A stretch of DNA of 17,408 nt. Source: Hyphochytrium catenoides. Lineage: Eukaryota > Sar > Hyphochytriomycetes > Hyphochytriales > Hyphochytriaceae. The DNA is taken from assembly GCA_900088475.1 (NCBI GenBank), contig FLMG01002269.1, forward strand, positions 28,251 to 45,658, read 5' to 3'. The notes below the pieces were generated by a model, which searched no databases, was not told where the DNA came from, and was given only the letters and a program-made list of their open reading frames with translations. Each line of letters opens with the position of its first letter. Positions within the stretch are counted from its first letter, which is position 1. This document shows positions 1 through 10,298 of this stretch, one piece after another. Position numbers and translations under genes: made by a program.

Positions 1-3000
1 CTGTCCCTTAGTTTGTAATAACATAGAGACAGCGTGCATGGATTATTGTACCGTTGTTACCCGCGGACAAGAGGAAGGCGCTATTGCATGTGGGGAGGCA
101 ATATGCAAGCAGCTTGTAGCAGGTATTCTTTCTAAACCGTGTTTCGTAGATTGGATGCATCATTAGCTGAGAGAGAAGTCGTAGAGACTGGTTCAGCATC
201 CGGGGAGTGAGGCTAGCACGCAACAGAGTTAGTGTCTAATTGAAGACGACGAAGTACGGACAAGAGACGTTGTTAGCTGAAGGGCTCTATGTCTTATGCA
301 CCTTTGTCTATGGATTGGGATAGGAGGATGGCCTGGTAACCTTCTGTGCATTGCAGCGATGAAGTGACAAATCCATCTGGGTTGACAGGCCTGGCACAGA
401 ACAAAGCCCAGAGAAATACACAGGGAAAAGTGAGAGGTAGATTGCGCTTTAGTTGCATGGTCAGCCCTTTTTTGAGGGAGGCTAGTAACTTGCACAGAAG
501 AGAACTCATCAAATGTGGGCCCACTTTGCAGAATCTGTAAATGCCCTAAAGCAACATCAATAGCTTCTTCATCACACTTCGTGTCTGTCTCCTTCGCGGT
601 CATCATGTACCTTAAGCAAATGTTTGAGACTTCGCTGGCGGTGTTCGCTAGGTGCCGTCATTTGTAAGACATTGATGCGTTGTGAGACCTTCACGAGTAA
701 CTCGAGGAGGAGCTCGCATAGCTCGCGCTGCCGTTGCCTGGACATATTCTATGATGGGAAGAGCAATTGATGAAGACGAGACATTAGGAATACTATCGTT
801 AAACGGTCCGCTTTCGGGTCTATTCATGTCAGCGACGCGAAAAAGAGTGGATTCAAGTCGGACTTGCTATATGGAAGCCTGGAGAACAGGTTGAATAAAG
901 TAAGGCTTACAACCTTAGAGGGGATGTAGCCCTGCGACGCAATCTCCTCCTCTACCTCTACACTGCCCGCGGCAGGTGAATGTATCTCTTCTCTCGGGCT
1001 GGTCAAGTAGGGTGATAGCGATGATGCGATCAACGGATCACTGGGAGAGGAGTATCAGATTGTGCTATAGACTGAAACCGAAGAGTCTCAATGTGCTATC
1101 GAAAAGACAGGCTACATATAGGGCGGAAGGAATATAAGGTGGGCGGAAAACTGCGATGTACCTGCTTGCCCCCTTCTCTTGTTCAATGAGGTTCCATGCA
1201 CTTCCTCCCAAATTTGCCGCAGGAGTGGCCCGCTTTCCTTTCTTTTCCCCCTTTACTCTTCCAAAGGAAGGAGACAAAGAGGATAGAAGGAAGAAGGAGA
1301 CAGACACAAAGTCATCCTCAGAGGCTTGTTCGCAGTCGACCAGCATAGTGTGAAGGAGATCCATGATGGTAACCAGCAAAGAGCCATCTAAGCTCTCCTC
1401 CAAGAGAATCATCAGCAACTGCTTAACGAATCGAATGCTCTACGTAGTCACCATAGCAAGAAGCCATATTAGTAACAATAGCCCCAACGGGGAGGAGGAA
1501 ACAACGTTGAAAAACCCTTGAAGGTATTCAATGAGGCCAATTTCTTTCAGAGGCGTGCTTACGGCAAACTGATTCTTAAAGGACATAAGCTCTCGCTCTC
1601 CACCCAAAGGATTGGTACGTTATAAGATAGCAAAAGAGGTTCAACTGAGGTAGATTGGATAGACCTAGTTGCAGGAACGCAGATAGTTTCGTTGCTATAC
1701 CTGAAGCCGCTTGCGATTGAAGACCCGAAGCTCTGGTGCCCCTCTTGTGACCATCAACTTTAAACTATCTAAAAGAAAGTGTTGGACCTCCACCGCCGTC
1801 CGTCGCCACATCTCAAAGTGTAAAAGGAACTGCTGAGCGGCTTTCAGGTTCAAAAGTACTTTCTCGGAACTGAATAGGGAGGAGGGTCCTCCTTCCAAAG
1901 TCCCCACAAGAGCGAGGAGGATGTCCACACTCTGGCGGGTGAGAAGGTGGAGCGAGGACTTCTCTTTCAATAGATGAGCCATGACTTCATATCCTGCCGT
2001 CAAAAGGTAAGTTTGGACAGCAGGCAACGATTGAGGAAAAGACTTAAACGTCGAGTCAGGAAGTAAGGCTTAGTTTTCCTAGTAGAGTTAGGCTATTGCT
2101 ATGATAAGCATAGACGCTTAGCGATTAGAAGCAATTACTGTCAGCTTCACAAGGTAGTTACCATGCATTCTCTCCATTGCTCTTAGGTTCTGAGCGTGTG
2201 CCCGCAAGCTAGCGGCTATGATCGTAAGAACTGTCTCAAGCTCCTAAAATGACATTGCTGGTGAGCCGTAGGAGGAGCATGCTATTTGTTTCTAAAAACA
2301 CCACCCATAACCCTACTGAAGGACTTGCTTCTCATGACTAGCGTATCGCATGGTCCAATCTCGCTGTGTGTTACCTGCGATGTTTGACAGCTTTCCAGCA
2401 GAAGGAACGTCAATGGGACGCCACCATTACAGACTGCCGCCAAACAGTCCGCCAGCCGTTTAGGTCGAAAAGCAGCGGTCCCTCCCATTAACTGACCGTT
2501 CATTAGTTTATTGCCTGCACGGAACACATTTAGGATTTTGAGACTAGACAAGTGATTTCTGAGCCGTCTACGCCTCCATAAAAGTTCAAAGGAGGTAGTT
2601 CATCATCTCAGAAACCGAGGAGGTTCCGGTTCGAACCAGATTCTAGCCTTTGTAAGGGAAATCTCGAACGTATAAACAAACGTCGGAAAGGTCCATGGCC
2701 AGAGGAAGCCCTTACCAGCTGTGTTCAATATCATGAGGGGTCCAACCTGGGCACCTAGGCTTGCCGTGTGTCTGGAACTGAACGCGAAGACAATCCTGTC
2801 CACTGGTAGCGGAAGAGACGTACTAGGCACAGCACTGGCAATGTCGCGCAAGAGCCCAAGGGAGGATACATTATCATCCTTTCGGACCTTTGAGGCAGTA
2901 GTGCCAGTTCCTGGCCGTACAGCTGAGGCCGCTGCGGCTGCGCTGTCTACCACCTTAGTGAACTCATCACGAATCTCTTTTGCGGCCTTATGAAGACGGG

Positions 3001-6000
3001 GGAAGCGGCATAGTAAAAAGGTGAGCAATTGTACAGAACTTGTCTGAGAAAGGGACAGAAGGGAGACAACTACTTAACAGTGTCGTACCTGTGTTGCTGC
3101 CTGACCAGGGGTGGCCAGCTCTCTTTGAAAGTCATTGAGAATACTAATGTTGGCAGGGCGCAGAATATCCAGGCACACTGGCATCCGGCGATGTCCGTCC
3201 TCTCCATAGAACAGCCCGTCATAAGTCGGCCCAAGTGCAAATATCGCATTAACTGCTCCTGGTCCGAGACACTCGTCTAGCAAGTAGCATGGACCCAGGG
3301 CCCAAGCCGCGATAGAGCGCCGGCGGAAGGATGGCGGAGTCCCAATGACTCCCGACACCGGGTGATTGGGATTCGGGGGCTGACATCAGAGAAGCAGAGC
3401 AGATAAGTTTGGTGTGAGATCTAACCTTGATGCAGAGGGTAAAAGGAGGAGTGCCAACGCTAACTACCTCAAAAAGGAAAGGCATGGGTAAGGTGAAAGA
3501 AGGCATTGACAGCGATCGGTGGTACAGGGCGGAAGGGACTCCCGCTACAGAAAAGCAGTTAGGGGTCCTGATAGATGCGAAGGAACAAGCTTGAGTCATT
3601 GTACTCACATTGGGGTATGACACCTTCTCCGAACCAACGAGAAGTCCATTGATGTAAAGAGAAGCCACGCTGCTTTGGATTCTCTGATGTGCATGGGTTA
3701 TGGTCAGGTGATACCAGCGTCCTTCTTCCAGGTACGGGTGCTTGAAAGCTACCGCCTTGCTCAGCTGGGAAGATGTGCGCATATGCACAGCTCCTCCTTC
3801 TATGAACACCTCATCCACACACTTATTGTCTCCTGACCGGAACCGGAAGAGGAAAAATGGTGGTGGAGAGCACCTAAGCACAGTAAGAGTCAGCTAACTA
3901 ATAACTATAAAACCTGTGTTATGCCTCAGCCGCAGAGAGAGAGAGACTGAGTGGCTGGGAGCAATCCAATCTTACGTTGCGCACTTGCCGCCACCATTAT
4001 GTCGTGCGGTTAGACATCCCTTGCATGCGATATGACCGCACTTGAGGGAATGCGGATCCCTCCAACTCTAAGGGCAAACAGGCAAGATATTGATAGTTAG
4101 AGTCGGGCGGCATCCGTAGAGTGCGCGTGATAACAGCGAGACGTATAAGCTATTCGATGCGAACGCCGAGCCAACAGCAACTGAGCTCTGAACCTATCGA
4201 TGGAGGTCAGCCAAAGAAAGCTACAAAGAGTCCACCGAGAACTGACTTCTCCACTCGAACAGAGATGCTGATCAATACCGACTGTGGGTCTGACCTCTCG
4301 GCAAATGATGCATCTCTGCTTCATGGCTAACATATTATACTCTTCTAATGGAATGCCTATCTCTTGACGGGTAATCTTAATCCAACCGCAAAAGGTGTAT
4401 CCCTCTGATGGCGGCCAGACACGGTCACTCTTCACGTTGGTAGCCGCGAGCGGCACCTATAAGAGAACGACAGCAAGGGTTGCGACTAGATAAGAGGGAA
4501 GGAGGTTCCAAAGGAGGGGCGACGATCCTAAGGCTTTGGCATTCTAAAATAACATCGGCAAAAAAAGGGGCTCTACCTCATATTAGTTGATTGTGGCTTA
4601 CCTGGGTTAGGGAGGGGATGAGCAGGCAAGCGTACCCATTACTTTTCTTGCTGCTGAGCTCAAAAATAACCTTAGGAGTGGAGCCAAAAATGTTTCCTAG
4701 ACCGTAATTGGCTAGTATTGAGTTCCCTTGGCCGTCGTTAACAAGAGCTTCTGACGTGGTAACGGCTCCAGCAGCGGAAGGGGTTGAATGGATGTAGTAC
4801 TGGGAGACCTCGATAGCCGAGAAAGAGTCCATGGAGGAGATTGTGACCGTATCTGTTACCTCGGCTGCATTCTCTGCTGCTCTTGAGGGGACGACGTTCT
4901 CCGTCTCTCCCGCTGAAGAAAGACTAAGAAGAGGCGTTGAAGGATCTGGCAGCGAGATCCCTGAGGTGGACGGGAACTCTTTCTCTCCATCTCCAGCAGC
5001 TACAGCTAGCGCTTTGAGCAGTGGAGAGTGTAAACCATCGCGGAAAAGAATATTAGTCCACAGCCTTAATTCATGTGCTGCAATACGGTATCGCGCAAGG
5101 GAGATGAGCATCTTGAGGAGAGGGAAATGGACTTCATTGGTTGGGTCCTTTAAAGCAAGGTTCAGAGAGAAGGGCTTGGTACATCCTCCCAACTCTGGCA
5201 TCTTGCTCTCCTTGTTCGCCTGGACCTTTTGTTCAGTAAAACTGTCCGCATAGTTCTGCAGCAACGTATAGATGATCCCTGCCTCTCCGAGCCGCGCTCG
5301 GTTCGGGTGGCTGGGCAGAAGAAGAGAGAAAGCAACACAATATGGACAGCAAAAGGGGTGTCAGAGGCATAAGGGACAATGACATGGAGCAAAGGAGGTT
5401 AAGGTACCAAATGGCACTTTACTCCTACCTTGAAGCCAGCAAGGAGATGTCGCAAATGAGGTCACGAACCGCCTTTGGGCTAAGAAGACCAGGGCTCCAA
5501 ATAGGTAAGAGCTCCAATGTCTAGGGCAAAAAAGGTACATAAGCGCGGCGCGGTGAAATCTCAATCTCATGAGGAAACTGTAACAAAAGAGAAAAAGAGA
5601 GCCGCGACTAACGGATAAGACGACAAAGCCGCCACCTACTAGCTTGATAGCTTCTGCATGCTTGATCTTAATCTTTCGAAAGCAGAGATAGTCCGAGTCC
5701 GAATCATTATGAAAAGCCGATGTGCATTCCCCTAAGGGCTCGCCAGAAGCGACTTTACAGTCCAAGAGCGCTGACATTAGCTGCGAATAAAGTCGATTCC
5801 ATCCATAGAGAAGAGTGGTCAGTGAGCAAGGACATGAAGTGTTGGAAAGATGGAAGTTAGCGACAAGATTGTGCACAGGAGGGAGCAGTGTCTATTGAGC
5901 TAGATCATAGAGACAACGTTATGAGCTCAATTATGGGGCATCCATGTATGTGGGCACAACCACCTTGTGGGCATGCATGACTGAGAAAAACAGACAGAAT

Positions 6001-9000
6001 AGCTGGTGGTATTACCTCTCTCCTCTTTGGAGCCCTTTCTATAGCCATCATAAGGAGGGCGCGGAGTATGTTGTCCACCAAGTGCGAAGTATCAGAACTT
6101 CCCCCAGGCAGCTGACTCAACGCTACCTGCAAAGCATCGCCCAGGCTACGGAATCCCACAGACCTGTAGGAAGAGATATCAACATGCATGCATAATAGGA
6201 TACGCGTTCTCCACGCGGTTAAGATTCTTTGGCGACGGCCTGATAATTGGGAGCTTACCGCGAGAAAAAAAGCTGGTTGGCGGAGTTGAAGTGCATGGAC
6301 GAGGTGAAGACATGCAATACTTCGACAGCTGTTGCAGCCACGTACTCTTCAAGGATGGAACCCTGCAGCAGCAAACCTAAGTGATTGGCAATAACCTTTT
6401 ATTCTAGGTCTATCCTATATTCCCTTTCCGCCCGCCGCTCGGGTCTTGCCTTAATGGTTAGGTCTCCAAGGCCAATAGCGAAAAGTGTATTGAGAAGAGC
6501 TTGATAGCCTCCGAGAAGCCTGAAGGCCTCCTGGATGACCGTATAGTGCTCATCGCTCGGAGTTGAGTTCTGTGGAGGATCGCCTCTTCCATCTCCCTCT
6601 GTTGGCCTGCTACGCTCTGCGCCAGCTTGGCCTTGAGCTAAATCCCCAGAAGGACTAGAGCTGGCATCCAACTACCATCGTGTAGGATAAGGAACCATAA
6701 AAGGACGGGGCGGGCAACAATATGTCGTCAGCGCTTCATTGCAACCTTGAGGCACTGGCCTCAACAAGGTTAGGCGCTTTACCCATGGTCCTTACCTCAG
6801 CAGTTCCTTCTAGTATGGCACCTAGGTAAAGACCGCTCATACTGTCTCTAAGACACTGTAGCACTGGTAAGATCACCTCGAAGCTTCCTTCATAGATCTC
6901 AACAGTTTGTTCCGCCTCTCCTCTTGCTTCACCCTTAAATGGGTTCACGGGATCCAAGCCTTCCCCTATTCGTTGATGGTATCGCTAAGGCACGGCGTGA
7001 GACAAGATATCTATACGATGCAAGCTCTGGAAATGGCTATTACATCCCACTTTTGCTTCTCTAAGTGGGAAGCCTACCTGGAGCTCCAAACAATAGTCTC
7101 GATTCCCCGTCACACCTGCCAGTCCGTCCAAAAGGCACCTGAGGGCTAGCGAGATTACCATGATACTTCGAGAGCCCGTGCGGCCGAGCTCTAGGTTCTG
7201 ACTCCGCCCTGGCTGAAGAATTGTCGACTCTGAAGAAGCTACCTGGAGCATCACGGACCACAATCGGCTAATGCCCTAAAGAGACGGAAGGACAGAGGTT
7301 CCGAGAGAGGTCCGAACAGGAGTTTCTTCCATTAGATCATGATCTACGGAGATCCAATCTGAATAGCACTAGCATTCAAGAGAACCTAAGACACTGGAGA
7401 GGATATTTGAAACAGTGGGAAAAAATCCAGCATGGGATCCGCGCGGGCACAGAGGAAGCTCCAGAAGACGACTAGCTTCGCTCTCTGCACATCACCTTTT
7501 GTGCCGTCAAGAGTATGAAAGAGAAATACAGCTGATAGCACTTACCCTGCAGGTCTTAGGCGATTTGGATAAGGCTTCGATCATCCGCCTGCCATCTACA
7601 TCGAGCTGATAGGATTAAATGGGCCACTCTTTAGACGATAGAGTTAAACTCTGCCCGACTAGCTCAACCTTACCAAGTCCACAGAGCAATCGAGGCTATC
7701 TTTGAGTAGAAGGCTGACGCACTCAATACAAAAGTCGAATGTCTGGCGCTGTAGAGTATGAGAGAAGGACGCAGACGAGTTTTGAGTCCGCGATTGATGC
7801 TTAGAACTCTCCTCGAAGAGCTTCAAAACACCACGCAGGGCCTGGGCTCCTGTGAACGCCAATCATCAGTTCTCTCGCACGTTTGTCGTTAGGACTTTAT
7901 AAAGGCGGGTAGCAACGCATGTGACATTTTTAGAAATGCAGGAAGAAAAGCAGAGACGTACCTCCAGAGACCCTAAACCTCACTCTAGCATCCTGAATGA
8001 CTAGCGCATCATGTAAGATCTTGAGTAGCATAAACGGCAGATACCACTTCTCCCGGTCTTCATCGGACCGAATGGTCGTCTCTCTCTACATATTCAAGCA
8101 GTGGGCGATAAGTGAAGATATTAAAACGAGAAGCTTGATCCCAGAAGCGTACGAGATGGCAAGTATGTCGATATGAAGAGGACGGAAGGATGTCACAGAG
8201 ATACATATCTTCCATAGAGGGGACAGACGATAACTGGTACGAAAGAAATACACGTTTAAGAGCAACAAGAGAACCCAGGCATCAAAAGTCAGAGCCAAGG
8301 CCCAGGACCGCATTACCTGTACAAGAATGACCAGCATGACCATATCACTTCCTGGCAATGCTACAAGCGCTTCTGTTGCGCTACTAAGCATTCTCGTTAA
8401 AGAGAAGCGTACCCCTCCAGCAAGAGCTCCCGAGGCAGCCACGACAGGGGCGAAGTGCACGAACACCTAGGTTCACAGTCCATTAAGGAAAACTAGGTCA
8501 GGAATGCTGTGGAGCGTGAGCTGACCTCCATCTGAAAGCCAAGGCCAAGGTCGGCGGCTACAGCATTAGCCATACGGGACGCCAGAGAAAGCTGAAACCT
8601 TGTGAGGCGGTCATACACAAGCTTCCTCGTTGTGTCATCTACTTCGTCCGCACCCTTCCGCTACAAAGAAGCCATAGACGCGGAGTCAGATAGAGGTGAT
8701 GCATCGCGCATAGCTCTTCTCAGTTTCTCCGTCACTGACATTTGCAGTCTCGTAACGGCCTCTAAAGTCTTGCAGATAAAGCATTAGTGCACTGTAAGTC
8801 TTAGAGCTCTCCACCGTCACTGTTCTCTCCTCTGAGCCACCAGGACCAGGTGCCTCTGCGTTCGATTTAGGAGCCTCCTGGTTCATGCTCCTCAAAGCAG
8901 ATTGTAGATCCTTCATGGGACGAGAGAGAACGGCATGTTTGAGGATAACCGAAGCGGCAATAATGATAGTGTTTAGGATATCAAGAGATCAGATCCGGAG

Positions 9001-10298
9001 ACCTACCCTTGGGTTCATACTAAGCACCACTCTTTCTATGAGTAATAGCTTGGCCAGGCACTCTAGAAAAAGCTCGCCTGCTTCTTCTTGCTTAGCTATT
9101 AGCTGATTCTGGGCAGAAGAGGAACCAGAAAGTTCATTCACAACGCCATCCAGCAGCCTCAACACACTCTCGAAGAGCTTCTGAAAACCTTGTTGGGCCT
9201 TAAACTGCTCCAACATGATAAGAGCTCTGTGACTCTCCGAGGGCGAGGAAGCGACAGCCTGAATTACTGAGGCCAATGCCACCAAAAAGGTCACGCCCTC
9301 AAGAAGAGAAGCGGAGGAGACCAGAGAAGTCATGCTGCTAGCAACAAACTTCTGCTCAATGAGGTAATGAACCACAGGGCCATTAAGAGGGACACTGGAC
9401 GTTGTAATAGAGGTCAACACCTGGAGCACGGCCATCAATTAGCGTTTATCCTTAGCGATTGACCAGAACGGAGTGACAGATGTATGAGGCTAAGAGAGGA
9501 AAGGGGGAAAGCAAGAAATAGTGTAGAGACTAGGTCCGTAACGAGAGTCAGCAATGCATAGAGATTCGGCGCCAAGAGAACTCTAAGTAACATTCACACG
9601 CACCTTGGCCCCCGTATTATTTACAAATAGTAAGCGAAGAAGGTCATGCTCTACCAAGTGCTCTAAGCCTTTGGAGCTCCTTGTTGAGCAGATCTGCGTG
9701 AGTATCGTGCCTAGCTGCTGCAGGACGATCTTCATTGCTCTGCCCTGTACCCTTTCCAGTGTCGCTTCGTGGTCATGAATAAGACAGATGACCCTACTTA
9801 GACACGTCAGAAACCCTGTCTCTATTGCTGCCTTGTTGTCGGAACTGAGGCTTGTGATCTCGGTCAAGAGCAATAAAAGGCGCCAATTGTAAGGACTATC
9901 TGTCTTCGCATCAGGAGATAAAGTAGCGATTATCCCTCGTGCCGCTGTCTCTGGAGCCTCCTCCTCCAACAGTTGCTTCAGAAAGAGGGTGAAAGAGTGG
10001 CACACTGCCACACGGAAGCGCCCGTATAGGTCCTGATGTGGGGCCAGGATAGCACTGCAAGGATAATATCCGTAGAGGTCAGGACAGCAGACGTTATTCC
10101 AAAGCGTTGTCATGTTTATGCTTACCTGATAGACGTCCCACGCTGCTGTTGCAGGGTCACTTGATAGTTCTGCAGCTCCCGCAGTGCATTGCTCTCAGTC
10201 GGGCGCTCTACAAAGGAGGCCACAACCGCTAGGACCCGCTGCGGGAGGCCCTCGATGGACCCTGACGAAAGGCTCCTTCCTCCTGACTTTCCCTCCAT
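1..10298 (-). CDS. WDFY3/ALFY-class BEACH scaffold protein, multi-exon, 3' part off the left edge
   Basis: Proteins of this class are very large scaffolds in membrane traffic: ALFY acts in selective autophagy, LvsA at the contractile vacuole, SPIRRIG in plant cell morphogenesis. My exon model on the minus strand is 10298-10126, 10054-9604, 9420-9007, 8910-8740, 8660-8526, 8466-8317, 8085-7962, 7849-7674, 7605-7546, 7275-7078, 6984-6796, 6671-6450, 6362-6259, 6163-6016, 5780-5640, 5520-5429, 5310-4602, 4456-4295, 4067-3976, 3873-3609, 3379-3089, 3043-2716, 2514-2375, 2243-2162, 1993-1701, 1574-1506, 1439-1162, 1040-914, 748-611, then less certain exons to the edge. All junctions down to 611 join in phase; 20 of 28 introns are phase 0. 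The start at 10298 has a good context (A at -3, G at +4) and an in-frame TAG about 25 nt upstream. The order of helical repeats, ConA-like domain and further helical region follows ALFY. The BEACH and WD40 parts are not in this window, so class assignment rests on the N-terminal half. Confidence 0.85.
61..1040 (-). CDS. BEACH protein, last exons before the window edge (partial)
   Basis: Exon 1040-914 joins the previous exon in phase 2 and reads SDPLIASSLSP, then an acidic run. Exon 748-611 is helical (RELCELLLELLVKV) and ends at a GTACAT donor. After that the structure is unresolved. Two acceptors compete: TTTAG giving a start at 545, with a frame open to about 294, or TTACAG giving a start at 534, with a frame open to about 229. 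A further exon at about 212-61 reads TPRMLNQSLRLLSQLMM and LLAYCLPT, like the helical repeat that precedes the PH-BEACH module in this family, and ends at a GTAACA donor. The gene continues beyond position 1. Confidence 0.5.
1162..3043 (-). CDS. BEACH protein exons 22-27: post-ConA helical region
   Basis: Exons 3043-2716, 2514-2375, 2243-2162, 1993-1701, 1574-1506 and 1439-1162 encode residues from about 1490 to 1886. An alanine-rich stretch in exon 22 is probably a linker. The join of exons 22 and 23 gives LMILNTAGNK, like the ALFY segment ending NSAG. Exons 24-25 join in phase 1 to give RAMERMHGYEVMAHLLKEK, matching ALFY around GYQLLAMLLKKK, then ALVGTLEGG and a LLHFEMW segment, which fits the conserved FEVW. 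Exon 26 has a weak GTTGTT donor and may begin at 1574 or 1568. In exon 27 the stretch near 1310-1250 is pyrimidine-rich and could hide a small intron, although the frame stays open and a GGSAW segment follows. Confidence 0.7.
3089..4456 (-). CDS. BEACH protein exons 18-21: concanavalin A-like lectin domain, interrupted
   Basis: Exons 4456-4295, 4067-3976, 3873-3609 and 3379-3089 encode model residues 1220-1489. The ConA-like domain is shown by WPPSEGYTFCGWIKI (1233-1247), by EEGRWYHLTITH (1353-1364), by SLYINGLLVG (1375-1384), by GVIGTPPSF (1402-1410) and by LGPCYLLDE followed by IFALGPTYDGLF (1420-1448). These are the landmark strands of the ALFY/neurobeachin jelly-roll domain, in the correct order. 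Between the first and second strands lie about 60 extra residues holding a RING-type zinc motif, described separately. The intron 3608-3380 holds a possible in-frame cassette exon. The ConA-like assignment is firm; splice boundaries follow from phase agreement. Confidence 0.85.
3426..3467 (-). other. possible 42-nt cassette exon within an intron
   Basis: Inside the intron 3608-3380 lies a 42-nt open segment with an AG acceptor before it (TTTTTGAG) and a GTTAGA donor after it, both phase 0. It reads VVSVGTPPFTLCIK, strongly like the constitutive segment in the next exon (VSGVIGTPPSF). Inclusion would add 14 residues without changing frame. It may be an alternative exon, a decayed exon duplicate, or chance. 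The family pattern is satisfied without it. Confidence 0.3.
3870..4312 (-). other. C3HC4 RING finger encoded across three exons, inside the ConA-like domain
   Basis: After splicing, eight ligands fall at model residues C1268, C1271, C1283, H1285, C1288, C1291, C1302 and C1305, spaced C-x2-C-x11-C-x-H-x2-C-x2-C-x10-C-x2-C. The centre reads PHSLKCGHIACKGCL, the usual RING form of Pro, hydrophobic residue and Cys-Gly-His. The first pair comes from the end of exon 18 (CIICRE), five ligands plus the seventh from exon 19, and the eighth from the first complete codon of exon 20. The donor after 4295 is phase 0 and the next exon starts in phase 0; the donor after 3976 is phase 2 and the following acceptor needs phase 2. 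RING fingers bind two zinc ions and usually recruit ubiquitin-conjugating enzymes. Whether this one is an active E3 is inference. Confidence 0.72.
4602..8910 (-). CDS. BEACH protein exons 4-17: helical repeats and serine-rich linker
   Basis: Fourteen exons encode model residues 347-1219. Most are short leucine-rich helical stretches. Exon 12 (6671-6450) has a Phe-Arg-x2-Gly-Gly-Tyr segment matching the ALFY region before FELLHTVF, and exons 13-14 match that region itself (VEVLHVFTSS, then SLGDALQ). Exons 16-17 join across a phase 2 intron to give the family motif SSHPNRARLGEAGII. Exon 17 (5310-4602) is the longest and ends with GYACLLIPSL, the strand that precedes the ConA-like domain in ALFY. 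Its middle (about model residues 1080-1150) is rich in Ser, Thr, Glu and Pro and is probably disordered. The intron between exons 12 and 13 appears to be GC-AG. Introns at 8739, 8525 and 4294 use GTCAG donors. Confidence 0.7.
6363..6449 (-). other. probable GC-AG intron
   Basis: Exon 12 must end before the in-frame TAA at 6401-6399. Between that stop and 6537 the minus strand contains no GT at all. The only fitting donor is AAG followed by GCAAGA at 6449, close to the GC-AG donor consensus. Its phase (0) matches the acceptor CTGCTGCAG, with the next exon starting at 6362. The protein on both sides follows the ALFY order. Confidence 0.6.
9007..10298 (-). CDS. BEACH protein exons 1-3: N-terminus and first helical repeats
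   Basis: These exons encode model residues 1-346. The first 57 residues are serine- and glycine-rich, then helical. Exon 1 ends in phase 2 and exon 2 resumes with one base, giving a continuous frame. Exon 2 (10054-9604) contains a Trp-Arg-Leu5 segment followed by Thr-Glu-Ile, which resembles the conserved N-terminal helices of ALFY. Exon 3 (9420-9007) is leucine-rich armadillo-like helix and contains the stretch LFLECLAKLLLIERV. There is no signal peptide or membrane segment. The acceptor of exon 3 (CTCCAG at 9421-9426) has a weak pyrimidine tract, but the frame upstream is closed by TAA, so the exon cannot extend far. Confidence 0.7.

Noticed and set aside
3934-3946. (GA) dinucleotide run as a repeat feature
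   Set aside because: Only about six units, within an intron of the BEACH gene; on the coding strand it is a pyrimidine-rich stretch of an ordinary intron.
4831-5253. 140-codon plus-strand ORF
   Set aside because: It lies opposite the longest BEACH exon (5310-4602), whose protein matches the family. The plus-strand product resembles nothing and is a shadow.
5361-5876. 171-codon continuous minus-strand ORF taken as one exon
   Set aside because: Only 5780-5640 is coding in that frame. It runs on through an intron, and the true next exon (5520-5429) reads in another frame with a clear family-like sequence.
10126-10175. An alternative frame at the end of BEACH exon 1 reads SDPATAAWDVYQ, like an importin/exportin N-terminus, suggesting a frameshift
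   Set aside because: That frame is closed by TGA a few codons upstream, and the ATG frame joins exon 2 correctly in phase 2. No frameshift is needed.
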